Notes under the pieces: generated by a model
Seen by the model: the letters and a program-made list of their open reading frames with translations, nothing else
Told to the model about the DNA's origin: nothing
The model's database searches: none
Source: Methanosarcinaceae archaeon UBA470
GTDB lineage: Archaea; Halobacteriota; Methanosarcinia; Methanosarcinales; Methanosarcinaceae
Reading direction: 5' to 3'
Assembly: GCA_002508425.1 (NCBI GenBank)
Contig: DAKU01000147.1
Location: 55,204 to 119,203 of the forward strand
Length of the DNA stretch: 64,000 nucleotides
Position numbers and translations under genes: made by a program
Part shown: positions 48,945-58,300 of the stretch, piece after piece
How the letters are laid out: each line of letters opens with the position of its first letter
How positions within the stretch are numbered: the stretch's first letter is position 1

Positions 48945-51900
48945 ATGCAACGAAAATATGTATTTACCTTTATCTTAAGCGTTTTGTTGTTAGCGTTGCT
49001 GACAACTGTTGTATCGGCAGATGAACAACAAATAAACACGACTTTCAGTATCAATGATGGTTCAAACTTTACAGTTACATCGGCTTTAGGCGATGAAAAC
49101 GCATCTCTCAATGCATCGCTCATTTCTGAGGCCGGGAATACTATACCAAAAATAGCTTATGTAGTATCAAGGCCTTACGAAGTAACTTATCTGGAAAAAG
49201 TAGCATCTTATCCGGAAATAAGTTCACAGATGAATATTAGTGTATACCTTGGTGTCTCTTATTCAGATTTAAGTTTTGATCTTAGTGGCAATGACATGAT
49301 TGTTATGTCAAATCTTGATTCCTATGTAGTCGATAAGATCACTTCAACAGTGAACGATGCCAAAACAGATGGTGCGTATATCATCTCAGTTGGAGATACC
49401 TTAAAAGGCTATGGTCTGCATAACGTAAATACGTCTGCTCCAGAGTATTCCGATATTGAGCTGTACCTAAAATATGCATCAGAAACAAATTTCTATCACT
49501 TGGATACTTATCTTGGGTCAACATTCTTCGGGTTGAATTATTCAATCGAGTCTCCTCAGGAAAGACCAATATATGGTATTTATCATCCTGCTGCACCCCA
49601 AATATATGAAAATCTGACAGATTATCTTTCCTGGTATGATGAGAATGGGGTTTACAGTTCCGAAAATTCCACCATTGCTATAATATTTGATAGTTACAGT
49701 TATGTGGAAAGGGATATGCCATTGCTTGATTCACTTGTCGAGGAAATCGAAAGTAATGGGTGCAATGTGATTGTAACAACATACTCTTACAAGGATAATA
49801 ATTCAATGAGTTACCTGACGATGGATAACAAGTCCATAGCCGATGTAGCCATTGTAGTTTCCCGTGGATCTCGCCTGCATTATGCTGAGAATGAGCAGGG
49901 AATCGCTGATCTTGAGACTTTGAACATTACTGTTATGAACGGTATCCGTTTGTTCTCCGGTGTCGGTGTGGGGGAATGGGAAAATAGCATTCACGGAGTA
50001 CCACCTGACCAACAGTATCAGGTAGCATATGCAGAACTTGATGGATTAATCGAACCTATTGTCATTAGCGGTAAGGCTACCGATGAAGCAACTGGCATCG
50101 AATACAATCAACCTATAGATTATCAGATTGACTGGCTGGTCAAAAGGGCAATATCCTGGGCAGAACTGCACGAAAAAGAAAATTCCCAGAAAAATATTAT
50201 TATTCCCTATTATAATCCTGAAGGTGGTAAAGCCGATGTGGGAGCAGATATTGATTACTATCTAGATGCGCAGGCAAGCCTTGCAAACCTGCTGCAGGCC
50301 ATGAAGGATAGAGGTTATAACACCGGGGAAGCAGAACTACCCAATTCCACAGAACTTGCTACCATGATGGTCGAAAAAGGTCATAACGTAGGTAACTGGG
50401 CTCCCGGAGAACTTGAAAAATGTGTCGAGAATGGCAGTGCTATACTCATACCTGAATCTCAGTACATGAGCTGGTTCGAAGAACTTCCGCAAGAGAAACA
50501 GGATGAAATGGTCTCAATGTGGGGGGAGGCACCCGGAGACCTCATGGTTTATGAGAATTCCTCTGGCAAGTATCTGGTCATACCGGTGCTTCAATTTGGT
50601 AACATACTTCTTGCACCGGATCCACAAAACGGTTGGTCTTCAAGTGAAGAAGCAATGTACAATGATGGCTCATACCCCCCAACTCACCAGTGTTTTGCCT
50701 TTTATAAGTACATGTCCAGGGAATACAACGCAGATGCAATGTTCACTATATTCTCAAGTATTGAACTAATGCCCGGTAAAGAATGCGGACTTTCTGCCAA
50801 GGACTGGGGAGCATTATTGATGGAAGATATGCCACAGGTACATGTTCTTCCAATGGATGCAGAAGGCGTCTTTGACAAAAGAAGAGCTAATATGCTCATC
50901 GTTGACTTCATGACTCCAACACTGGTGCCTGCAGGTCTTTATGAAGAACTTGCTAACCTGCAACAGGATATCACTTTGTTCAACCAGGCCTCTGATACTG
51001 CAGTAAAAGAAACCTATAGGCAGAACATCCTTAACCAGACAGCAGAGCTGAACCTTGATAGTGACTTGGGTGTTGATCTTGGAGAAATATCCGGCAATAC
51101 AACTCTAACGGATTCATTCATAGTTGATTTGTCGGATTATTTGCAGGAATTAAAGACAGCGTATATGCCCTATGGATCTCATGTGCTAGGTGAGGTTCCA
51201 GAAGGTGAAAGCCTTATCATGCTCATTAAAGGCATGTTAGGGGACGAGTTCATAGAACATGTGAACGCTTCAGGCGGAAATGAAGATCTTGCAGTCGCAC
51301 TTTTGAATGAAACGATATTGAATTCTACTTTTCCTTACGATGCACAAATGATGGTGTTAGGTCAGAACTCCACGGATGTTGGGAATGACCTCAACTTGTC
51401 ATTGGAGTATCTGGAAAGGATAAAAGACTGCGATTGTGAAATCACAAAGATACTGGATGCTCTTGACGGTACTTACATTACACCAGGACCTTCGGGTGAT
51501 CCTATAAGAAATCCGGATGCTTTGCCAACAGGCAGGGATCTATACACTTTCGATGACAGGCTCATTCCAACAAGTGCAGCGTGGACAGTTGGTTCACAGC
51601 TTGCGGAAGAATTGCTTGCAACTAAACTTCAGGAAGACGGAGGATATCCAGAGAAGATCGCCTTCCTATTATGGTCTGTGGAAACCACGCGTAACCAAGG
51701 AGTAATGGAATCAGAGATATTCAAACTTCTTGGAGTGGAACCCCAATATGATAGCAAGAATAGAGTTTCAGGCCTCAGGCTCATAAATTCCACTGAACTT
51801 GGCAGGTCAAGGATAGATGTGATGGTAGTTACATCCGGTTTATATCGTGATGTCTATCCAAACCAGATACAGCTCCTCGATGAAGCAATAAGGCTGGCTG

Positions 51901-53192
51901 CATCTGCAGAGAATGATACCTATCCGAATTATGTAAGAGAACATTCCGCTGCAACCTATGAGAGCCTTATAGACAACGGATACAATGAAACACTGGCATA
52001 CAACCTCTCAGTTTCAAGGGTATTCAGTCCATCTTCCGGAGCATATACGCCCGGCATCCAGGAAGCAATAATGAGTGATACATGGGATAATGCAGATGAT
52101 ATAGCTGATCTCTATATAGACAGGATGGGTTACGTCTATGGTCAGGATATATGGGGAGAACAATATTCTGATGTTTTCGAAATGAACCTTGCAGATGTGG
52201 AAACTGCTATATTCAGCCGTACATCGAATGTTTATGGTGTACTTGACCATACAATGGTAGCAGCCTATTTCGGCGGTTTGAGTCTGGCAGTTGAAGAAGC
52301 AGGTGGCATTGCACCGGATATGTATATCAATGATCTCAGCAGCTCTGCAGAGATAGAAACTTTGAGTGAGTTCTTAAGCAAGGACTTGCGTTCACGTTAC
52401 TTGAACCCAAGCTGGATAGAGGGTATGATGGGCAACGGGTTTGATGGTACAAGGTACATGGATTCTGTCTTTGAGGTCATGCGTGTATGGGATGTAGCAA
52501 CTCCTGAACTGGTCACAGATGATATGTGGAATGAGCTATATGGTACATATTTCGAGGATCAGTATGAAACAGGAGTTACTGAGTATCTAAAGTCCACAAA
52601 TCCTTATGCATATGAATCAATGGCTGCAACTGCACTGGAATCTGCCAGGACAGGTTATTGGGACACATCCGAGGATGTAGTTCAGGATCTTGTGAAAGAA
52701 TATGTGGAAACAGTTGTTGAAAATGGAGTAACGTGCTGCCATCATACTTGTGGCAATCCTTCACTGGATGAATTTGTACAGGGTGTAATGTCTGTTCCCG
52801 GTGTGGTGGATGAGCAAACCGCTGTTGCATACAAGAATATCGTGGAGGAAGCAACTGGACGTGAATCTGTAGAAGGAAGCACTTCCAGTCACAGCAGCAG
52901 TAGTTCCAGCGATAAGAAACTGGAAATTACCAACCAGGCTAAAACTTCCGGATCTAACCAGACTACTGAATCAAAGGTAGGAGCAGGTACAGACCTTAGC
53001 CAGCCAGAACCTGAAGGCCAAAAGTCAACTCCTGAGGACTATGTGGAAGGATATGAAATGACAACGGAATCTCCCTCCCAGCCGGAAAGCAATAGTTCCA
53101 CCTTCTCAAGTTCTGATATAGTCGCTATTGTTCTGGTAGCTGGTGCCGCAGGGGCAGTATTCATCGGATTCACGAGAAGGAGGAAAATATAA
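48945..53192 (+). CDS. secreted CobN-like protein 2, lacking the HxGTHGT motif
   Basis: A 1415-residue paralog with the same architecture: signal peptide ending VVSADE, one N-terminal module (about 60-205), a CobN-like region from HPAAPQIYENLTDYLSWY, CCHHTCGNP from Cys1264, a Ser-rich linker, and a C-terminal membrane helix with an RRRKI tail. The hallmark HFGTHGT is replaced by a TIFSS segment (about 601-605), two residues shorter than in paralog 1. The YPYIMDDVGEG region is also changed, to LPMDAEGVFDKRR. The reading frame is intact over more than 4 kb, so it is not a decayed gene. It may be a binding or scaffold paralog without chelatase chemistry. Overall identity to its neighbours is highest in the last 200 residues. 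Confidence 0.83.
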   Translation: MQRKYVFTFILSVLLLALLTTVVSADEQQINTTFSINDGSNFTVTSALGDENASLNASLISEAGNTIPKIAYVVSRPYEVTYLEKVASYPEISSQMNISVYLGVSYSDLSFDLSGNDMIVMSNLDSYVVDKITSTVNDAKTDGAYIISVGDTLKGYGLHNVNTSAPEYSDIELYLKYASETNFYHLDTYLGSTFFGLNYSIESPQERPIYGIYHPAAPQIYENLTDYLSWYDENGVYSSENSTIAIIFDSYSYVERDMPLLDSLVEEIESNGCNVIVTTYSYKDNNSMSYLTMDNKSIADVAIVVSRGSRLHYAENEQGIADLETLNITVMNGIRLFSGVGVGEWENSIHGVPPDQQYQVAYAELDGLIEPIVISGKATDEATGIEYNQPIDYQIDWLVKRAISWAELHEKENSQKNIIIPYYNPEGGKADVGADIDYYLDAQASLANLLQAMKDRGYNTGEAELPNSTELATMMVEKGHNVGNWAPGELEKCVENGSAILIPESQYMSWFEELPQEKQDEMVSMWGEAPGDLMVYENSSGKYLVIPVLQFGNILLAPDPQNGWSSSEEAMYNDGSYPPTHQCFAFYKYMSREYNADAMFTIFSSIELMPGKECGLSAKDWGALLMEDMPQVHVLPMDAEGVFDKRRANMLIVDFMTPTLVPAGLYEELANLQQDITLFNQASDTAVKETYRQNILNQTAELNLDSDLGVDLGEISGNTTLTDSFIVDLSDYLQELKTAYMPYGSHVLGEVPEGESLIMLIKGMLGDEFIEHVNASGGNEDLAVALLNETILNSTFPYDAQMMVLGQNSTDVGNDLNLSLEYLERIKDCDCEITKILDALDGTYITPGPSGDPIRNPDALPTGRDLYTFDDRLIPTSAAWTVGSQLAEELLATKLQEDGGYPEKIAFLLWSVETTRNQGVMESEIFKLLGVEPQYDSKNRVSGLRLINSTELGRSRIDVMVVTSGLYRDVYPNQIQLLDEAIRLAASAENDTYPNYVREHSAATYESLIDNGYNETLAYNLSVSRVFSPSSGAYTPGIQEAIMSDTWDNADDIADLYIDRMGYVYGQDIWGEQYSDVFEMNLADVETAIFSRTSNVYGVLDHTMVAAYFGGLSLAVEEAGGIAPDMYINDLSSSAEIETLSEFLSKDLRSRYLNPSWIEGMMGNGFDGTRYMDSVFEVMRVWDVATPELVTDDMWNELYGTYFEDQYETGVTEYLKSTNPYAYESMAATALESARTGYWDTSEDVVQDLVKEYVETVVENGVTCCHHTCGNPSLDEFVQGVMSVPGVVDEQTAVAYKNIVEEATGRESVEGSTSSHSSSSSSDKKLEITNQAKTSGSNQTTESKVGAGTDLSQPEPEGQKSTPEDYVEGYEMTTESPSQPESNSSTFSSSDIVAIVLVAGAAGAVFIGFTRRRKI

Positions 53193-53590
53193 GGCCACTT
53201 AATTTCATATTTTGGACAATCCCTGATCTTATTGTAGGAACTAACTGGATTGTCCGGCTATCTTTTTCATTTCCATATTCTTTGTGATATCTGTTTATTT
53301 TTTCTGTATTCCTTTTATGAATCATATTCAGTCGTCTACTCATTCTAAATATATTTTAAACAAACTCTCCACATGCCGATAAATATAAGAAGGCTTAAGT
53401 AGTGCGACTTATTATCTAAACAGAACACGTATATTACATCCAAATACGCATATGAAATTTGATTTAAAACAAACATCAACAACCAATTCTCATATGTCTG
53501 GGTATTAAGCATTGTAAGTTGCTTTAAACAAAACAGAGGTAATTAAAGCACACAAATTGTATTGCATAAAATTAAATGGGTAGGAGAGAA
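53193..53590 (+). promoter_or_regulatory. intergenic region: 3' inverted repeat and promoter of the DUF2162 operon
   Basis: GGACAATCC (53214-53222) with GGATTGTCC (53247-53255) is a perfect 9-bp repeat, matching the element after gene 1. Further on, GATAAATATAAG (about 53379-53390) is a TATA-like element, followed by AAGT-agtgcg-ACTT, a possible regulator site. About 200 bases of leader would follow before the DUF2162 start. No gene is recognised in between. Confidence 0.4.
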
Positions 53591-54277
53591 ATGAATTCAG
53601 TTTATGCTATAGTTGTTGGGATTCTGTTGGGAATAATGATATTTGCCCTGAAGACAGGTGTAGGATGTGGTTTTTCCAATATCCGCAGAAGAGATATCTT
53701 GATCATTGCTTCAAGTTATTTTGTCATTTCCGTGATACTAGGCAGCCTTATAGGATTGGTGGATCAATCCAATCTTGATAAGATAACTAGTATGGGTATG
53801 ACCTTGCATGTGATTGTGGCATTGCTCCTTATTGGTGCGGGAATCTACACCCAGAAAAAATGGTCATGCGGACATGATGTGTCAAAGCGCACTTTCCTTT
53901 TCATCTCAGTACCATGTCCGGTATGTCTTACCGCTCTTTTTCTATCCTGCATGATACTTGCTTCCACTCTTGGCTGGAGTGGGTTCAGGATCGGGGCCTT
54001 GGTTGGATTTGTCTTTTTTACCACAGTTGTAACTTCAAGTTGGTTATTCAGGAAAATGCATCGCACACCTGAAGACCTTGGGGCTGTAATGATGTTCCTT
54101 GGCATATTCTACCTGCTTGGTTCCATGCTCGTACCAGCTTACATAAAATCCAAGCAAGTAGCTGCATCTAACATAGGAGGAGAAGTTGACATAATTCCTC
54201 TATTATTAATGGGAGTTGTTGTCGTCTGTGGATATGTGATTCATACTTTGAAGGTGAGAAAAAATGAGTTTCTTTGA
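53591..54277 (+). CDS. DUF2162 family polytopic membrane protein
   Basis: A 228-residue protein with about six hydrophobic segments. Notable cysteines are GVGCGF in the first helix, CGH (Cys93) and PCPVC (Cys109, Cys112) at the start of a helix, plausible metal or thiol-redox sites within the membrane. DUF2162 is annotated as a putative transporter, and the experimental role is unknown to me. ATG53591 is preferred to ATG53576 because AGGAGAG lies directly before it. It overlaps the ExbB-like gene by 14 bases, so it is the first gene of the operon leading to cobN-like gene 3. Confidence 0.75.
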   Translation: MNSVYAIVVGILLGIMIFALKTGVGCGFSNIRRRDILIIASSYFVISVILGSLIGLVDQSNLDKITSMGMTLHVIVALLLIGAGIYTQKKWSCGHDVSKRTFLFISVPCPVCLTALFLSCMILASTLGWSGFRIGALVGFVFFTTVVTSSWLFRKMHRTPEDLGAVMMFLGIFYLLGSMLVPAYIKSKQVAASNIGGEVDIIPLLLMGVVVVCGYVIHTLKVRKNEFL

Positions 54278-54887
54278 TGTGGTAAACAATATAATGAATA
54301 CAATTTCTATTTCATTATTATTTCCAGTAATATTTTTGTTAGTAATGTTATCTTTTATAGCCTTAATCTTAGTGGGAGAGTTTCTTTCCGAATATGCAAA
54401 GAGAAACAGGGATGTTAAGAATCTCGAAGGTACATGTTCTGAAGTGCAGACCAATGTGCAGCAGGCCAATTACAAAGCAGCAGCAGATGCTCTAAGAAAA
54501 ATTAAGCAAAACTTCATTGTAACAAACTTTGCGCATGCTGCAGCTGAACACATGGAAAAGAACAGAATTGCTGCCATAGAATGGCTTTCACAGGAATATG
54601 AGATCAAGATGGCAAAGAAGCTTGAGTTTACCCGTATAATCACAACAATTGGTCCAATGTTAGGATTGATGGGCACTCTCATTCCGATGGGGCCTGCACT
54701 TGTAGCTCTTGCGGGAGGGGATCTCTTAACCTTGGCCCATAATTTGATGATAGCATTTGCTACAACAGTTGTCGGTATTTTTGTCAGTGGTATAGCTTAT
54801 ATTCTGACTCAGATCCGAAAAAGGTGGTATTGGCAGGATATGGCAGATATCGATTACATCCTTGATACAATTGAGGTTAAAGCATGA
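54264..54887 (+). CDS. MotA/TolQ/ExbB-type proton channel protein
   Basis: A 207-residue protein with the three-helix ExbB/TolQ layout: helix 1 at about 13-37, a long cytoplasmic part (about 40-115), and helices 2 and 3 at about 116-145 and 150-178. The conserved segment ITTIGPMLGLMGTLIPMGPA matches the TolQ/ExbB signature with a distinct methanogen variant. Such proteins form proton channels with ExbD-like partners that transmit proton-motive force to extracytoplasmic proteins. It overlaps DUF2162 before it and DUF2149 after it (ATGA), so the three are made together. Confidence 0.85.
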   Translation: MSFFDVVNNIMNTISISLLFPVIFLLVMLSFIALILVGEFLSEYAKRNRDVKNLEGTCSEVQTNVQQANYKAAADALRKIKQNFIVTNFAHAAAEHMEKNRIAAIEWLSQEYEIKMAKKLEFTRIITTIGPMLGLMGTLIPMGPALVALAGGDLLTLAHNLMIAFATTVVGIFVSGIAYILTQIRKRWYWQDMADIDYILDTIEVKA

Positions 54888-55258
54888 GGCAAAGGCGCTA
54901 CAGACGAACAGGCTTGTTAAGAGATGAAGAGGAACGTAATCCGCTGGAAGGGGTTGCTAACCTTTTTGATACTGCAATGGTGTTTGCAGTAGCCCTTATG
55001 CTAGCATTGTTGATGTCATACAATTTGACTGACTTACTTAATCCTACAGAAAGTACGACCATTGTTAAAAATCCTGGACAGAAAGATATGCAGATCATCG
55101 TAAAGGAGGAAGGCAAGCCCATCGAAGTGATGAACCTCACTGATCAGATCGGAGGAGGATCGGGTGACGTTCTTGGCACTGCATACAAACTGGCTGATGG
55201 AAGAGTGGTATATGTACCTGATAGTGGAAATGAGACATCTACTACTGCTACTACTTAA
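54884..55258 (+). CDS. DUF2149 family protein, ExbD/TolR-like partner
   Basis: A 124-residue protein with a basic N-terminus (RQRRYRRTG), one membrane helix (about 27-47), and an extracytoplasmic C-terminal domain. Asp29 in NLFDTAMVFAVALMLALLM sits at the start of the helix, like the proton-carrying Asp of ExbD and TolR. DUF2149 is found beside ExbB-like genes in methanogens. The start overlaps the ExbB-like stop codon. The ribosome binding site GAGGTTAAAGC lies inside the previous gene. Confidence 0.8.
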   Translation: MRQRRYRRTGLLRDEEERNPLEGVANLFDTAMVFAVALMLALLMSYNLTDLLNPTESTTIVKNPGQKDMQIIVKEEGKPIEVMNLTDQIGGGSGDVLGTAYKLADGRVVYVPDSGNETSTTATT

Positions 55259-55319
55259 TTTGCTAATTATAGTGGAATATAAAATTAATGGAATAAAAAA
55301 CAAGACGTAAATTGCAGTG

Positions 55320-55384
55320 GGCACTTCGGTACCGCCGCCAAGCAATGTATCCGAAGTGCTCAGCACACGTTATCGGAGGATAAC
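55320..55384 (+). promoter_or_regulatory. structured RNA leader motif, copy 3 (inside an operon)
   Basis: A 10-bp stem, GGCACTTCGG (55320-55329) with CCGAAGTGCT (55351-55360), encloses a loop with CCGCCGCCAAGCAA. Against copies 1 and 2, two stem pairs change on both strands (C-G to T-A, T-A to G-C) and one becomes a G-T wobble, so the structure is conserved rather than the sequence. Hairpin 2 is a perfect GTTATC-GGAG-GATAAC (55369-55384) ending at the ATG, with the ribosome binding site as its tetraloop. The motif starts 61 bases past DUF2149. Confidence 0.75.
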
Positions 55385-58300
55385 ATGCAACGAAAATATG
55401 GATTCACATTAGTATTAAGTGTATTGTTGCTAGCATCGCTAACAACAGTGGTATCGGCAGCCGGAGATAAAGTAAATATCACGTATATTGGATACAACCC
55501 AAGTGACGCATTGCAATCTGCAAGCCAGACAAACGTATATAGCCAATATATAGACTATACATACATTCCAGCATACAATGCTTCATATTATGCAAGCGAT
55601 GAGTTGCTCTCTGCTGTAGAAAGCGGATTTTTGGGAAAACAGGATGTCATATTCTGTGATATGGTTGGTAGCAAGGTCTACGGTTCCAACAACGGAGCAG
55701 TAAATGCTAGTTTGCAGGCAGTACATGGCAGTGGAACCTCTTTGTTAAGCATACGTACAAGCAGTGCACCATCGTATTTTGATTATTCTTCAGATGGTAA
55801 GGGCAATGATACTATCTGCACTTACTACAACAGCATGGGAACCACCGGTGACGGACTCACAAATGCAGAGAACTTGCTAATATATCTCGCAACAGAATAC
55901 GGCAGCCTTTCTGAGGTTATGGATTCCGCAGGTAACTCAACGGACAGCAGCTCAGCCGATAATAGTACAACCGGTGGAAGTTCTACTGGTACCGGTGATG
56001 CTAAATTCCTGTTCGTCCTGGGTACGGATTTCAACACTGCTGCCCTAAATAGTGCAGCAGCTGCATCAGATATATCTTCGGAGTTAAGTACAACAGTAAT
56101 CGCAAAGAGTGAAACGGTACCAGTGGATTTTGACTTCTCAGAATACTCAATGATATTCATTGAATCACAGTCTGAAACCACTCTAGGAAATTGGAATGCC
56201 AGCATAAATGCTGCCAAAGCCAATGGTGCAATGGTCATGGGTTACAACCTTTCTGATAATATTACTCTGCCAAATGTAGACCTCTATTCTGCCAATAACA
56301 CTAATATCGAAAGATATTGGGTACAGGGTGGAGAGGCAAACATGGGTAACATGCTCAGGTTTATGGGTCAGAAGTTCTCAGGTGCCTTTGCAGGACAAAC
56401 TATTGCCGAACCAGAGATCTTGCAAGAAAAGTTGAATGTTACTTACATCATCAACTCAGATACCAGTGTATATTATATGGACCAGGTGCTTGCTGAAAGA
56501 GCAGTTATCACAGACAGGTTCAATGTTAATGTGATGACAGCCTCAGAGGCCATAAACAGCTCCAGAGATCTCACCAACGAAGACGTTATCATGTTATACA
56601 TGGTTGGAGCCAATGAACTTCCTCAGATAAAGGACAGGCTTCTTGCTGCAAAGAATAACGGTGCACAGATTGGAATGTTTGGTATGCTGTCAGACATTTA
56701 CGGCATAGCAACTCTTGATATGTCTGTTTCACCATACGTTGAAATGACAGATTATCTATTCAATGACGGCTACGAAAATATGGAGAACTGGATCCGTTGT
56801 GTCGGAGCTACTCTTGAGAACGTTTATATTGAATACTCTTCTGCAGCTGATCCAGCTATTCCAGAAGATGGTATTTATCATCCAGATGCCTTCCCTAGGG
56901 TCTTTGCAAACAGTACCGAATATCTGGAATGGTATGCAGACCACGGTTACAATGCATCAGCTCCTACAATTGGGGTAATAGGAAACAAACTTGGTACAAC
57001 ATCTCTTGAATATACTACTCAGGATGCCATTATCAGGGAACTTGAGTCAAGAGGATGCAATGTAATCTACACTACTTACGCTGTATGTGTGGATGATGTG
57101 GATTATTTCACCAAGGACGGCGAAGTGATTGTTGATTGCATTATTTCACTGAAAGGTTTCTATCTTAACTATGACGACCATGAAAAGGGAATAGAATATC
57201 TCCAAAAGTACAATGTACCTGTGCTTAAAGGAATAGAGGATTATTACCAGACACCAGATGAATATAATGAAAGTGTACTGGGATTGAGCACTGCTTCTAT
57301 TCCATATCAGGTTACACAGCCTGAAATAGATGGTCTTACCGATTATATTTGGTTGGCCGGAAGGGTACAGGATGAGGCAACAGAGCAGTATTATTATCAA
57401 CCAATTGCATCTCAGGTTGAATGGATATGTAACAGGGCTATAGCTTGGGCAGAACTTAGCAAAGAGGAAAATGCTGACAAGAAAATCACTATCCTCTACT
57501 ATAACCATGAGGGCGGCAAGAACAATATAGGTGCCAGTTACCTCGACATTGGTTCAAGTTTCACTTTGCTTCTGGAAGATATGCAGGCAGCAGGCTATAA
57601 CATCGGCAATGGAAGTATTCCAAATGGCAGCGAGTTTATTGATCTGTTCATTGAAAGCAGGAATGTTGGTACATGGGCACCCGGTGAACTTGAAAAAGTC
57701 GTGCAGTCAGGATATGTTACACTTCTTCCGGTGAATGAATATCTTACATGGTATAACACATTGCCAAAGAGCGTGCGTACTGAAGTAGAGGATACATGGG
57801 GCAAAGCACCAGGCGAGGTCATGACCTATGAAAATAGGAGTGGAAAGTACTTTGTAATACCGACCATTCAGCTTGGAAATGTCAATTTCATACCCCAGCC
57901 GACAAGAGCAGGACTTTCAGATGAGTCCCTTATATATCATAATTCCTCAATACCGCCCACACACCAGTATCTTGCAACATATTTCTGGATCAACAACATA
58001 TACGATGCAGATGCTATGATACACTTTGGTACCCATGGTACACAGGAATGGTTACCAGGAAATGAGGTAGGACTCTGGAGATACGATTATCCGTCTATCA
58101 TGGTGGCTGAAACTCCTGTCGTCTACCCATATATCATGGATAACGTGGGTGAAGGCACACAGGCCAAGCGCCGTGGTAATGCTGTTATAATAGACCATCT
58201 TACCCCACCGATAATAGAAGCTGGCCTTTATGGGGATCTTGCCACAATGCACGAGAAGATCCATAACTATCAGGATGCAAAAAGTGACAATGAAACTGGA

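Noticed and set aside
48945..53192. Protein 2 as a pseudogene
   Set aside because: The hallmark motif is lost, but the frame is open for 1415 codons, with the signal peptide, anchor, leader motif and 3' element all intact.
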